Source of the DNA: Streptomyces peucetius
GTDB taxonomy: Bacteria > Actinomycetota > Actinomycetes > Streptomycetales > Streptomycetaceae
Assembly: GCF_025854275.1 (NCBI RefSeq)
Contig: NZ_CP107567.1
Span: forward strand, 1,488,001-1,552,000
Direction: 5' to 3'
Length of the DNA stretch: 64,000 nt
The notes under the pieces were generated by a model. That model saw only the letters and a list, made by a program, of their open reading frames with translations. It searched no databases and had not been told where the DNA came from. Both the position numbers and the translations under genes were made by a program. Shown here piece after piece: positions 16,926-27,555 of the stretch. The number at the start of each line of letters is the position of its first letter. Position 1 is the stretch's first letter.

Positions 16926-19900
16926 TCAGCGCGCGTTGAAATACTTCGCCTCGGGGTGGTGAATCACGATGGCGTCGGTGGACTGCTCGGGGTGGAGCTG
17001 GAACTCCTCCGAGAGCTTGACGCCGATCCGCTCCGGCTCGAGCAGCTCCGCGATCTTCGCGCGGTCCTCGAGGTCCGGGCACGCGCCGTAGCCGAGCGAG
17101 AACCGTGCGCCGCGGTACTTCAGTGCGAACATGTCCTCCACCTGGGCCGGGTCCTCTCCGCCGAAGCCGAGTTCGGCGCGGACGCGGGCGTGCCAGTACT
17201 CGGCGAGGGCTTCGGCGAGCTGGACGGACAGGCCGTGGAGTTCGAGGTACTCGCGGTAGGCGTTGGCCTCGAAGAGTTTGGCGGTCTCCTCGCCGATCCG
17301 TGATCCGACGGTGACGACCTGGAGTCCGACCACGTCGGTCTCGCCGGATTCCTCGGGGCGGAAGAAGTCGGCCAGGCACAGCCGACGCCCGCGGCGCTGG
17401 CGGGGGAAGGTGAAGCGGGTGCGTTCCGCGCCGTCGTCGCCGAGGATGATCAGGTCGTCGCCCTTGGACACGCAGGGGAAGTAGCCGTGGACGACGGCGG
17501 CTTCCAGGAGGTTGTCGGTCTGCAGCCGGTCCAGCAGACCGCGCAGCCGCGGCCGGCCCTCGCTCTCCACCAACTCCTCGTAGGAGGGCCCGTCACCGGC
17601 ACGGGACTGCTTGAGCCCCCACTGCCCCTTGAACAGGGCGCCCTCGTCGAGCCAGGAGGCGTAGTCCTTCAGCGGGATGCCCTTGGCGACCCGGGTGCCC
17701 CAGAACGGCGGGGTGGGCACCGGGTTGTCGATCGCCACGTCCGAGCGGGCCGCGCCCTCCTCGGGCCGCTCCTCCACCACCGTGCCCGCCGCCGCCCTGA
17801 CCCTGCGCTGCTTCAGCTCCGGCAGCACCGCACCCGGGACACCGCGCTTGACCCCGATCAGCGCGTCCATCAGACGCAGCCCCTCGAACGCGTCCCGCGC
17901 GTAGCGGACCTCACCCTCGTACAGCTCGTGCAGGTCCTGCTCGACATAGGCACGCGTCAGCGCCGCACCGCCCAGGATGACCGGGTAGTCGGCGGCCATC
18001 TTGCGCTGGTTGAGCTCCTCCAGGTTCTCCTTCATGATCACCGTGGACTTCACCAGCAGACCCGACATACCGATCACATCGGCCCGGTGCTCCTGAGCCG
18101 CCTCCAGGATCGCGGAGACGGGCTGCTTGATCCCCAGGTTGACCACGTTGTAGCCGTTGTTGGACAAAATGATGTCGACCAGGTTCTTGCCGATGTCATG
18201 GACATCACCCCGGACCGTGGCCAGCACGATCGTGCCCTTGCCCTCCGCGTCCGACTTCTCCATGTGCGGCTCCAGGTGCGCCACCGCGTTCTTCATCACC
18301 TCGGCCGACTGCAGCACGAACGGCAGCTGCATCTGCCCCGAACCGAACAGCTCACCGACGACCTTCATGCCCTCCAGCAGCGTGTCGTTGACGATGTCCA
18401 GCGCCGGCCGGGACTGGAGCGCCTCGTCCAGATCCGCTTCCAGACCGTTCTTCTCCCCGTCGATGATCCGCCGCTGCAGCCGCTCGTCCAGCGGCAACGC
18501 CGCGAGCTCCTCCGCCTTGCCCGCCTTCAACGACTTCGTCGTGGCACCCTCGAACAGCTCCATCAGCTTCTGCAGCGGGTCATAACCCTCACGCCGACGG
18601 TCGTAGATCAGATCCAGCGCCGTGGTGACCTGCTCCTCGTCGAACCTGGCGATCGGCAGAATCTTCGACGCGTGCACGATCGCCGAATCCAGACCCGCCT
18701 TCACACACTCGTCCAGGAAGACCGAGTTCAGCAGAATCCGCGCGGCCGGGTTCAGACCGAAGGAAATGTTCGACAGGCCCAGCGTCGTCTGCACCTCGGG
18801 GTGACGGCGCTTCAGCTCCCGGATCGCCTCGATCGTGTTGACACCGTCCTTACGGGACTCCTCCTGCCCCGTGCAGATCGTGAACGTCAGCGTGTCGATG
18901 AGGATGTCCGACTCGTGAATGCCCCACTCACCCGTCAGATCCGCGATGATCCGCTCGGCGATCGCCACCTTGTGCTCGGCCGACCGCGCCTGGCCCTCCT
19001 CGTCGATCGTCAACGCGATCAGCGCCGCACCGTGCTCCTTCGCCAGCCGCGTCACCTTCGCGAAACGCGACTCGGGCCCGTCACCGTCCTCGTAGTTCAC
19101 CGAGTTGATGACCGCACGGCCACCCAGCTTCTCCAACCCCGCCCGGATCACCTCCACCTCGGTCGAGTCGAGCACGATCGGCAACGTCGAAGCGGTCGCG
19201 AAGCGGCCGGCCAGCTCCTCCATGTCCGCAACACCGTCGCGCCCGACGTAGTCGACACACAGGTCGAGCATGTGGGCGCCCTCGCGGATCTGGTCGCGGG
19301 CCATCTCCACACAGTCGTCCCAGCGGCCCTCCAGCATCGCCTCGCGGAACTTCTTCGACCCGTTCGCGTTCGTCCGCTCGCCGATCGCCATGTAGGCGGT
19401 GTCCTGACGGAACGGCACCGTCTGGTAGAGCGAGGCCGCCCCGGGCTCCGGACGCGGATCCCGCGCCGACGGCTCGACACCGCGCACCCGCTCGACGAGC
19501 TGACGCAGATGTTCCGGGGTCGTACCGCAGCAGCCGCCCACCAGGGAGAGGCCGTAGTCGGTCACGAACTGTTCCTGGGCGTCGGCCAGCCCTTCGGGGC
19601 CGAGGGGGAAGTGCGCGCCGTCCCTGGTGAGGACCGGCAGACCCGCGTTGGGCATGCACAGCAGCGGGATACGGGAGTGGCGCGTGAGATAGCGCAGGTG
19701 TTCGCTCATCTCGGCGGGGCCGGTGGAGCAGTTCAGGCCGATCATGTCGACGCCGAGCGGCTCCAGCGCGGTCAGCGCCGCCCCGATCTCGGAGCCGAGC
19801 AGCATCGTGCCGGTCGTCTCGAAGGCGAGCGAGCACAGCAGCGGAAGATCGGCGCCCATCGCCTCCATGGCGCGGCGTGCGCCCAGGATCGCGGCCTTCG

Positions 19901-20438
19901 TCTGGAGCAGGTCCTGCGTCGTCTCCACCAGCAGCGCGTCCGCGCCGCCGGCGATCAGCCCCTCGGCGTTCTGCTGGAAGCCGTCCCTGAGCACGGTGTA
20001 AGGGGCGTGCCCGAGCGTGGGGAGCTTGGTGCCGGGGCCCATGGAGCCGAGGACCCAGCGCTGCTGCCCGCTCGACGCGGTGAACTCGTCGGCAACCTCG
20101 CGGGCGATCCGCGCGCCGGACTCGGACAGCTCGTACACCCGCTCGGGGATGTCGTACTCGCCCATCGCGGAGTGGTTTGCGCCGAACGTGTTCGTCTCCA
20201 CGCAGTCGACGCCCACCTCGAGGTAGGCGGAGTGCACGGAGCGCACGATGTCGGGGCGGGTGACGTTGAGGACCTCGTTGCAGCCCTCGAGATTCTGGAA
20301 GTCCTCGAGCGTCGGATCCTGGGCCTGGAGCATCGTGCCCATCGCGCCGTCGGCGACCACCACCCGGGTGGCGAGTGCTTCGCGCAGTGCTTCGATACGG
20401 GTCCGGCTGTCAGCGGCGGGGGTCGGCAACGAGGCCAT
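16926..20438 (-). CDS. metH: Cobalamin-dependent methionine synthase
   Basis: MetH transfers the methyl group of methyltetrahydrofolate to homocysteine through cobalamin. The 1170-residue enzyme has the complete module order: homocysteine-binding domain (zinc ligands in CSTGPAEM and GGCCGTT), pterin domain (AIGERTNANGSKKFREAML), cobalamin-binding domain (GDVHDIGKNL, the DxHxxG lower ligand) and the C-terminal reactivation domain (PDLEDRAKIAELLEPERIGVKLSEEFQLHPEQST). The start at ATG 20438 follows GGGAG; the longer open frame is unsupported. No cobalamin riboswitch was recognised upstream. It is divergent from gylR. Confidence 0.96.
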   Translation of the reverse strand: MASLPTPAADSRTRIEALREALATRVVVADGAMGTMLQAQDPTLEDFQNLEGCNEVLNVTRPDIVRSVHSAYLEVGVDCVETNTFGANHSAMGEYDIPERVYELSESGARIAREVADEFTASSGQQRWVLGSMGPGTKLPTLGHAPYTVLRDGFQQNAEGLIAGGADALLVETTQDLLQTKAAILGARRAMEAMGADLPLLCSLAFETTGTMLLGSEIGAALTALEPLGVDMIGLNCSTGPAEMSEHLRYLTRHSRIPLLCMPNAGLPVLTRDGAHFPLGPEGLADAQEQFVTDYGLSLVGGCCGTTPEHLRQLVERVRGVEPSARDPRPEPGAASLYQTVPFRQDTAYMAIGERTNANGSKKFREAMLEGRWDDCVEMARDQIREGAHMLDLCVDYVGRDGVADMEELAGRFATASTLPIVLDSTEVEVIRAGLEKLGGRAVINSVNYEDGDGPESRFAKVTRLAKEHGAALIALTIDEEGQARSAEHKVAIAERIIADLTGEWGIHESDILIDTLTFTICTGQEESRKDGVNTIEAIRELKRRHPEVQTTLGLSNISFGLNPAARILLNSVFLDECVKAGLDSAIVHASKILPIARFDEEQVTTALDLIYDRRREGYDPLQKLMELFEGATTKSLKAGKAEELAALPLDERLQRRIIDGEKNGLEADLDEALQSRPALDIVNDTLLEGMKVVGELFGSGQMQLPFVLQSAEVMKNAVAHLEPHMEKSDAEGKGTIVLATVRGDVHDIGKNLVDIILSNNGYNVVNLGIKQPVSAILEAAQEHRADVIGMSGLLVKSTVIMKENLEELNQRKMAADYPVILGGAALTRAYVEQDLHELYEGEVRYARDAFEGLRLMDALIGVKRGVPGAVLPELKQRRVRAAAGTVVEERPEEGAARSDVAIDNPVPTPPFWGTRVAKGIPLKDYASWLDEGALFKGQWGLKQSRAGDGPSYEELVESEGRPRLRGLLDRLQTDNLLEAAVVHGYFPCVSKGDDLIILGDDGAERTRFTFPRQRRGRRLCLADFFRPEESGETDVVGLQVVTVGSRIGEETAKLFEANAYREYLELHGLSVQLAEALAEYWHARVRAELGFGGEDPAQVEDMFALKYRGARFSLGYGACPDLEDRAKIAELLEPERIGVKLSEEFQLHPEQSTDAIVIHHPEAKYFNAR

Positions 20439-20636
20439 GGATGCAGCTCCCTGAGGTGCGACGGCTGTCGGCTTTGCGACCTTCGGTGGAGGCCGCACCC
20501 CGCCAGAGTAGCCGGGCAGGCCCCCACAGGGGCCAGGTGTCCCACGGGGCGGACGTGGATACTCCACGCTTTTTCCACCGGCCCTCGACGCGAGATACTC
20601 GGTCCGCCGTGACCGAGGTCGGCATCGACCGATAGT

Positions 20637-20653
20637 GTTCAGCATTGTCGAAC
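20637..20653. promoter_or_regulatory. Candidate GylR operator upstream of gylR
   Basis: GTTCAGCATTGTCGAAC, flanked by GTTC/GAAC arms, lies 23 bp upstream of the gylR start. It matches the site before glpF (21532-21548) at 15 of 17 positions, suggesting autoregulation. Confidence 0.6.
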
Positions 20654-20676
20654 TGTGTTGGAGAAGGGCCGATCCG

Positions 20677-21441
20677 ATGGCGAAGAACATCCAGTCACTG
20701 GAGCGGGCGGCGGCCATGCTGCGACTGCTCGCAGGCGGAGAACGCCGACTGGGCCTGTCGGACATCGCGTCGTCACTCGACCTGGCCAAGGGTACGGCTC
20801 ATGGCATCCTGCGGACCCTGCAGGCGGAGGGTTTCGTCGAGCAGGACGCCGCTTCTGGCCGCTACCAGCTGGGCGCCGAGCTCCTGCGTCTCGGCAACAG
20901 CTATCTGGACGTGCACGAGCTGCGGGCGCGTGCGCTGGTCTGGACCGACGACCTGGCCCGCTCCAGCGGCGAGAGCGTCCACCTCGGCGTCCTGCACCAG
21001 CACGGCGTGCTGATCGTGCACCACGTCTTCCGGCCCGACGACAGCCGCCAGGTGCTCGAGGTGGGGGCCATGCACCCCCTGCACTCGACCGCCCTCGGCA
21101 AGGTCCTCGCCGCGTACGACCCGGTGGCGCACACCGAGGCGCTCGAGGTCGACCGCAAGGCCTTCACACCCAGAACGGTGACGGATCTCGAGGACTTCGA
21201 GTCGGTGCTCGACCACGCCCGGGCGCGCGGCTGGGCCGCCGATGTGGAGGAGACCTGGCACGGCGTCGCCGCCGTCGCCGCGCCGATCCACGACCGGCGT
21301 CGCATGCCCGTGGGCGCGATCGCCATCACGGGGGCCGTGGAGCGGATCTGCGACGGCGGCGAGCTGCGTTCCGAGCTGGTGGCGGCGGTGCGGGACTGCG
21401 CCCGCGCGGTGTCGCGGGACCTCGGCGCCGGGCGGTTCTGA
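20677..21441 (+). CDS. gylR: IclR-family glycerol regulator GylR
   Basis: GylR represses the glycerol operon in streptomycetes and responds to glycerol or its phosphate. The 254-residue protein has a winged helix-turn-helix at residues about 5-65 (LSDIASSLDLAKGTAHGILRTLQAEGFV) and an IclR effector domain. The ATG at 20677 follows GGAGAAGGG and gives the length known for GylR; an earlier in-frame start at 20635 would lie on the operator. It is followed by glpF-glpK-glpD in the classical gyl order, and is divergent from metH. Confidence 0.95.
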   Translation: MAKNIQSLERAAAMLRLLAGGERRLGLSDIASSLDLAKGTAHGILRTLQAEGFVEQDAASGRYQLGAELLRLGNSYLDVHELRARALVWTDDLARSSGESVHLGVLHQHGVLIVHHVFRPDDSRQVLEVGAMHPLHSTALGKVLAAYDPVAHTEALEVDRKAFTPRTVTDLEDFESVLDHARARGWAADVEETWHGVAAVAAPIHDRRRMPVGAIAITGAVERICDGGELRSELVAAVRDCARAVSRDLGAGRF

Positions 21442-21531
21442 GCCCTCTGGCGCATCATCGGTAACGATCCGGTTTTCGCCCGACACAACCCTTGACGTCA
21501 CGTTTACCGGAGGACAAAACTGCCGTTCACC

Positions 21532-21548
21532 GGTCGGCATTGTCGAAC
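21532..21548. promoter_or_regulatory. Candidate GylR operator before glpF
   Basis: GGTCGGCATTGTCGAAC shares the 12-mer GCATTGTCGAAC with the site upstream of gylR. It lies upstream of a TACACGCTAGAGT -10-like stretch and about 130 bp before glpF. Confidence 0.6.
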
Positions 21549-21675
21549 AGCTAACGGCAATACACGCTAGAGTGTGGCAACGCCAGGCCGGGAGAACGCC
21601 CTCTGCTGAGGGCGCGGACCACCGGAGGGACCCGGGGTTCGCCTTCCCCCTGGACGAAGGACAAAGGAGTCGCGG

Positions 21676-22470
21676 GTGTCCAACTCCGACATCTTCATCG
21701 GCGAGATCATCGGTACCGCCGTTCTCATCCTGCTCGGTGGTGGCGTCGTCGCCGCCGTCGTGCTCAAGCGCTCGAAGGCGCAAAACGCCGGCTGGCTGGC
21801 CATCACCTTCGGGTGGGGCTTCGCGGTCCTGACCGCCGTATACATGACAGGTACCCTGTCCGGCGCGCATATCAACCCGGCCGTCACTGTCGGTATCGCG
21901 ATCAAGGACAACGACTGGGGCAACGTCCCCGTCTACCTCGCCGGCCAGATCCTCGGCGCCATGATCGGCGCGACCCTGGTCTGGCTCGCCTACTACGGCC
22001 AGTTCCGGGCGCATCTCACCGACCCCGAGGTGGTCGGCGAACCGATCGACGAGAAGGCCATCGAGGGCCCGCACGACGAGGCCGCGACCAAGGCCGGCCC
22101 GGTGCTCGGTGTGTTCTCCACCGGCCCGGAGATCCGCAACGTCTGGCAGAACCTCGCCACCGAGATCATCGGCACGACGGTTCTGGTCCTCGCGGTGCTC
22201 ACGCAGGGACTCAACGAGAGCGGCAAGGGCCTCGGACCGCTCGGCGGACTGATGGTCGCCCTCGTCGTCGTCTCCATCGGTCTCTCGCTCGGCGGTCCGA
22301 CCGGCTACGCCATCAACCCCGCCCGCGACCTCGGTCCGCGCATCGTGCACGCCCTGCTCCCGCTGCCGAACAAGGGCGGCTCCGACTGGAGTTACGCCTG
22401 GATCCCGATCGCCGGCCCGCTGATCGGTGCGGCCGTCGCAGCGGGTATCTACAACGTCGCGTTCGCCTGA
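21676..22470 (+). CDS. glpF: Glycerol facilitator (aquaglyceroporin)
   Basis: This 264-residue membrane channel lets glycerol diffuse into the cell (gylC in Streptomyces nomenclature). Both aquaporin NPA motifs are present, as HINPAVTVG (first half) and [12 protein letters not shown] (second half, with the Asp after NPAR typical of glycerol-selective members), along with six hydrophobic segments. The GTG at 21676 has AAAGGAG upstream. It is the first gene of a glpF-glpK-glpD operon, 53 bp before glpK. Confidence 0.96.
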   Translation: MSNSDIFIGEIIGTAVLILLGGGVVAAVVLKRSKAQNAGWLAITFGWGFAVLTAVYMTGTLSGAHINPAVTVGIAIKDNDWGNVPVYLAGQILGAMIGATLVWLAYYGQFRAHLTDPEVVGEPIDEKAIEGPHDEAATKAGPVLGVFSTGPEIRNVWQNLATEIIGTTVLVLAVLTQGLNESGKGLGPLGGLMVALVVVSIGLSLGGPTGYAINPARDLGPRIVHALLPLPNKGGSDWSYAWIPIAGPLIGAAVAAGIYNVAFA

Positions 22471-22523
22471 GCCGTATCAGCAGCACGAGCCGTAATTCAA
22501 CGAGACCCGAGCAGGAGCAGACC

Positions 22524-24050
<1,527 letters not shown>

Positions 24051-24062
24051 CGAGGAGCAAGA

Positions 24063-25688
24063 ATGACCACCCTGCAGAGCGTCCCCTCCCCCGGGGCGCA
24101 CCCGGCCTCCGGCTCGGCTGTGTCTTCCCTCAAAGCAGCGGGCCGCGCCGAAACTCGGGAGCAGCTCTCCAAGGCGACGTACGACCTCCTGGTGATCGGC
24201 GGCGGCATCCTGGGCATCTCCACCGCCTGGCATGCGGCGCAGTCCGGGCTGCGGGTGGCCCTGGTGGACGCCGGCGACTTCGCCGGTGCCACCTCCTCCG
24301 CCTCCTCCAAGCTCCTCCACGGCGGACTGCGCTACCTGCAGACCGGCGCGGTGAAGCTGGTGGCGGAGAACCACTTCGAGCGGCGCGCGGTCTCCCGCCA
24401 GGTCGCTCCCCACCTGGCCAACCCTCTCAAGTTCTACCTGCCCGTCTACAAGGGCGGCCCGCACGGAGCGGCCAAGCTCGGCGCGGGTGTCTTCGCCTAC
24501 TCGGCGCTGTCCGCCTTCGGTGACGGCGTCGGCCACGTCATATCGGCGGCGAAGGCGCAGCGCGACGTGCCGGAGCTGCGCACCGAGAACCTCAAGGCCG
24601 TCGCCGTCTACGGCGACGACCAGATGAACGACTCGCGTATGGCGCTGATGACGGTCCGCGCCGCCGCCGAGTCGGGCGCCACCGTCCTCAACCACGCCGA
24701 GGTCACCGGGCTGCGCTTCACCAAGGGCCGGGTCACCGGCGCGGAGCTGCGGGACCGCACCGACGGCACCGAGTTCGGTGTCACCGCGCGCCTCGTGCTC
24801 AACGCCACCGGCCCGTGGGTCGACCACCTGCGCCGCATGGAGGATCCGGCCGCGGCCCCCTCCATCCGCCTCTCCAAGGGCGCGCACCTGGTGCTCAGGC
24901 GCACCGCCCCGTGGAAGGCCGCGCTCGCCACTCCGATCGACAAGTACCGCATCACGTTCGCCCTCCCCTGGGAGGACATGCTGCTGCTCGGCACGACCGA
25001 CGAGGAGTACGAGGGCGACCCGGCGGACGTCGCCGTCAACGACAAGGACATCACCCAGATCCTGGACGAGGCCGCGTTCTCGGTCCGCGACCAGCAACTG
25101 TCGCGGGACCTGATCACGTACTCCTTCGCGGGTCTGCGCGTCCTGCCGGGCGGCCCCGGGGACACCTCCAAGGCCAAGCGCGAGACGGTCGTCACGGAGG
25201 GCCCCGGCGGGATGCTGTCGGTGGCCGGCGGCAAGTGGACCACGTTCCGCCACATCGGCCGTACGGTGATGAACAAGCTGGCGGCCCTGCCGGGGCGTCC
25301 GCTCGCCGAGGACATGGAGCCCCTCGCGCACCTGCCGAAGAAGCTGCCGCTGCCCGGCATCGCCAACCCGAACGCGGTCGCGCACCGGCTGCTGGTGGAC
25401 GGCGGTACCCCGGGCCCGCGGATGGCGGCCGACACGGCCCGGCACCTCGCCACCCACTACGGCTCGCTGTCGTTCGACATCGTCCGCCTGGCGAACGAGG
25501 ACCCGGCGCTCGCCGAGCGCATCCACCCCGACGCGCCGGAGATCTGGGCGCAGGTCGTGTACGCCCGCGACAACGAGTGGGCCGAGACGGCGGACGACGT
25601 GCTGCGCCGCCGCACGACGCTGACGATCCGGGGGCTCGCGACGGACGAGATCCGCAGCCGGGTCGAGGACGTGCTGGGGTCGCGCTGA
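24063..25688 (+). CDS. glpD: Glycerol-3-phosphate dehydrogenase, FAD-dependent
   Basis: GlpD oxidises glycerol 3-phosphate to dihydroxyacetone phosphate and passes electrons to the respiratory chain (gylB in Streptomyces). The 541-residue protein has the FAD-binding Rossmann motif VIGGGILGISTAWHAAQSG, the LLHGGLRYL signature and the downstream GGKWTTFR motif. The ATG at 24063 follows GACGAGGAGCAAG. It is the last gene of the operon, which ends at the hairpin 25741-25771. The N-terminal ~35 residues before the Rossmann fold are unusually Ser/Pro-rich. Confidence 0.97.
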   Translation: MTTLQSVPSPGAHPASGSAVSSLKAAGRAETREQLSKATYDLLVIGGGILGISTAWHAAQSGLRVALVDAGDFAGATSSASSKLLHGGLRYLQTGAVKLVAENHFERRAVSRQVAPHLANPLKFYLPVYKGGPHGAAKLGAGVFAYSALSAFGDGVGHVISAAKAQRDVPELRTENLKAVAVYGDDQMNDSRMALMTVRAAAESGATVLNHAEVTGLRFTKGRVTGAELRDRTDGTEFGVTARLVLNATGPWVDHLRRMEDPAAAPSIRLSKGAHLVLRRTAPWKAALATPIDKYRITFALPWEDMLLLGTTDEEYEGDPADVAVNDKDITQILDEAAFSVRDQQLSRDLITYSFAGLRVLPGGPGDTSKAKRETVVTEGPGGMLSVAGGKWTTFRHIGRTVMNKLAALPGRPLAEDMEPLAHLPKKLPLPGIANPNAVAHRLLVDGGTPGPRMAADTARHLATHYGSLSFDIVRLANEDPALAERIHPDAPEIWAQVVYARDNEWAETADDVLRRRTTLTIRGLATDEIRSRVEDVLGSR

Positions 25689-25740
25689 CGCGTGGCGCAT
25701 GATGGTCCGACGGCTCGACGGCGTTGATCCGGTCGGCGTG

Positions 25741-25771
25741 ACGAGGGCGGCTCCCCGGGAGCCGCCCTCGT
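25741..25771 (+). terminator. Terminator of glycerol operon
   Basis: A perfect 14-bp stem ACGAGGGCGGCTCC / GGAGCCGCCCTCGT (25741-25754, 25758-25771) with a 3-nt loop, followed by TGTAGTCT, lies downstream of glpD. Confidence 0.85.
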
Positions 25772-25791
25772 TGTAGTCTCGGAGCCTGCCA

Positions 25792-25804
25792 GACATCCGA
25801 TGTC
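25792..25804. promoter_or_regulatory. Candidate GntR operator before gntR gene (fuconate cluster)
   Basis: GACATCCGATGTC, a palindrome with a single central base, lies 29 bp before the GntR start. Twelve of its thirteen bases recur upstream of fucD at 28911-28923. Confidence 0.6.
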
Positions 25805-25833
25805 CGGGCAGTGATGCACGAGGGGGCGACGTC

Positions 25834-26505
25834 ATGGCCGTGACCGACGAGGCCATCGAGAAGATCAAGTCGATGATCGTCTCCGGCGCCCTGCGTCCCG
25901 GCGACCGGCTGCCCAGGGAGAGCGAGCTCGCGGCCGAGCTGGGCCTGTCCCGCAACTCGCTGCGCGAGGCGGTGCGCGCCCTGACCCTCATCCGCATCCT
26001 CGACGTACGGCAGGGCGACGGCACGTATGTGACCAGCCTGGACCCGCAGTTGCTGCTGGAGGCCCTGAGCTTCGTCGTCGACTTCCACCGCGACGACACG
26101 GTGCTGGAGTTCCTCGCGGTACGCCGCATCCTGGAACCGGCGGCCACGGAGATGGCGGCGAGCCGGATCTCCGGTACCGAACTCGACGCGCTGAGCGCCG
26201 AGTTGGACGCGCTCGGTCCGGAACCGTCGGTCGAGGAACTGGTGGCGGCGGACCTGGACTTCCACCGGGGCATCGTGCGTGCCTCGGGGAACTCGGTGCT
26301 GTGCTCCCTGCTCGACGGGCTGTCGGGGCCGACGACACGCGCCCGCGTCTGGCGCGGCCTCACCCAGGAGGACGCGGTGAGCCGCACGCTCCGTGAACAC
26401 CGGGCGATCCTGGCGGCGCTGCGGGACGGGGACGGGGAGGCGGCGCGGTCGTGGGCGACGGTGCATGTCGCGAGCGTGGAGCAGTGGCTGCGGGCGACGC
26501 TCTGA
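25834..26505 (+). CDS. GntR-family (FadR/FCD) regulator
   Basis: This 223-residue regulator has a winged helix-turn-helix (LRPGDRLPRESELAAELGLSRNSLREAVRAL) and an FCD effector domain (DLDFHRGIVRASGNSVLCSLLDGL...EHRAILAALRDGDGEAARSW) with the Asp/His ligands that usually bind a metal and an organic acid. Its ATG is at 25834. The palindrome 25792-25804 before the gene recurs before the fucD-SDR operon, so it most likely controls sugar-acid catabolism and itself. It is convergent with that operon. Distinguish it from the second GntR at 51263-51964. Confidence 0.9.
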   Translation: MAVTDEAIEKIKSMIVSGALRPGDRLPRESELAAELGLSRNSLREAVRALTLIRILDVRQGDGTYVTSLDPQLLLEALSFVVDFHRDDTVLEFLAVRRILEPAATEMAASRISGTELDALSAELDALGPEPSVEELVAADLDFHRGIVRASGNSVLCSLLDGLSGPTTRARVWRGLTQEDAVSRTLREHRAILAALRDGDGEAARSWATVHVASVEQWLRATL

Positions 26506-26526
26506 CGCCTGCGGCGGGCGTGTTCT

Positions 26527-26767
26527 CCCCTCCCCGCCCCTTCCCGAAACCGGGGGCGCTGCCCCCGGACCCCCGCGCCTCAAACTCCCCCTACGGCCTG
26601 GCGGCCGTGGGCGGGGGCACCTCCCACGCCGCCAGGCGTAAGGGGCGTACCCCCAGCGAGGCTGATTTCGCGGGGCGGAATCCAGCCCCCCGGCGATTGA
26701 GGGCACCGCGCGAAGCGCGGTACGGGGTCCGGGGCCCGCCCCGGTTTCGGGAAGGGGCGGGGAGGGG
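26527..26767. repeat. Composite palindromic element with 29-bp perfect termini
   Basis: A perfect 29-bp inverted repeat (26527-26555 and 26739-26767) flanks 183 bp that contain further hairpins: GGGGGC-gct-GCCCCC, a larger imperfect TACGGCCTGGCGG / CCGCCAGGCGTA pair, and ACCGCGC-gaa-GCGCGGT (26705-26721). This resembles the palindromic intergenic repeats common in Streptomyces chromosomes. It fills the gap between the convergent GntR and SDR genes and probably also terminates both transcripts. Confidence 0.75.
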
Positions 26768-26778
26768 ACGGGCCGCGG

Positions 26779-27555
26779 CTACCGCGGTGGGCGGAGGCGC
26801 AGTCCCTGCATGCCTCCGTCCACGGCGAGCGCCGTCCCCGTCACGGCCGCGGCCGCCGGGCTCGCGAGGTACGCCACAGCCGCCGCCACCTCGTCGGCCG
26901 TGACGAGCCGTCCGGTCGGCTGACGGGCCTCCAGCGCGGCGCGTTCGGCGGCGGGGTCCTCGGCGCGTTCCAGCAGGCGGGTGACCCACGGGGTGTCCGC
27001 GGTGCCGGGGTTGACGCAGTTGACCCGGATGCCCTCGCGCACATGGTCGGCGGCCATCGCGAGCGTGAGCGAGAGGACCGCGCCCTTGCTCGCGCTGTAG
27101 AGGGCGCGCTGCGGGATCCCGGCGGTGGCGGCGACGGAGCAGGTGTGGGTGACGGAGACCGCCCCGGGCCGGGCCGCGGCCGCGCGCCGCAGATGCGGCA
27201 GGGCGTGGCGGGCGATCCTGACCATGCCGATCACGTTGACGTCGAGGACGCGCCGCCATTCGTCGTCACCGTTGTCCGCGACGGTCCCGGTCGCGCCGAC
27301 ACCGGCGTTGGAGACGACGGTGTGCAGCGCCCCGAACTCGGCGACCGCAGCGGCCACCGCCGTGCGTACCGAGACGTCGTCCGTGACGTCGGCCTCGAGG
27401 GCGAGCGTCCCCTCGGGGGCACCGCCGGTGTCGCGGTCCAGTACGGCGACGCGCGCGCCGCGTGCCCGCAGCAGCGCGGCGACGGCTGCGCCGATGCCGG
27501 AGGCCCCGCCCGTGACGAGGGCGGCCATGCCCGCGAAGTCCTGCGTACCGGTCAC
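26779..27555 (-). CDS. SDR-family oxidoreductase, probable sugar-acid dehydrogenase
   Basis: This 258-residue short-chain dehydrogenase has the cofactor motif TGGASGIG, the NAG motif ([10 protein letters not shown]), the catalytic YSASK and the [13 protein letters not shown] segment. Its GTG start (27555) overlaps the fucD stop in a GTGA arrangement, indicating translational coupling. Given its partner, a role in L-fucose/L-fuconate breakdown (for example oxidation of 2-keto-3-deoxy-L-fuconate, or of L-fucose itself) is the best inference; SDR enzymes of both kinds occur in such clusters. Substrate specificity cannot be read from the sequence. The 3' end faces the composite palindromic element. 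Confidence 0.85.
   Translation of the reverse strand: MTGTQDFAGMAALVTGGASGIGAAVAALLRARGARVAVLDRDTGGAPEGTLALEADVTDDVSVRTAVAAAVAEFGALHTVVSNAGVGATGTVADNGDDEWRRVLDVNVIGMVRIARHALPHLRRAAAARPGAVSVTHTCSVAATAGIPQRALYSASKGAVLSLTLAMAADHVREGIRVNCVNPGTADTPWVTRLLERAEDPAAERAALEARQPTGRLVTADEVAAAVAYLASPAAAAVTGTALAVDGGMQGLRLRPPR

Noticed and set aside
17487..20612. Long plus-strand frame opposite metH
   Set aside because: Arg/His-rich mirror translation of metH with no known motif and no ribosome-binding site.
20439..20676. Cobalamin or SAM riboswitch before metH
   Set aside because: I searched the leader for the B12-box type sequence and for SAM-type stems and saw neither; only the GylR-type site and short repeats are present.
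26521..26778. Small gene inside the palindromic element
   Set aside because: Frames here are products of the inverted repeat; no ribosome-binding site or conserved peptide.
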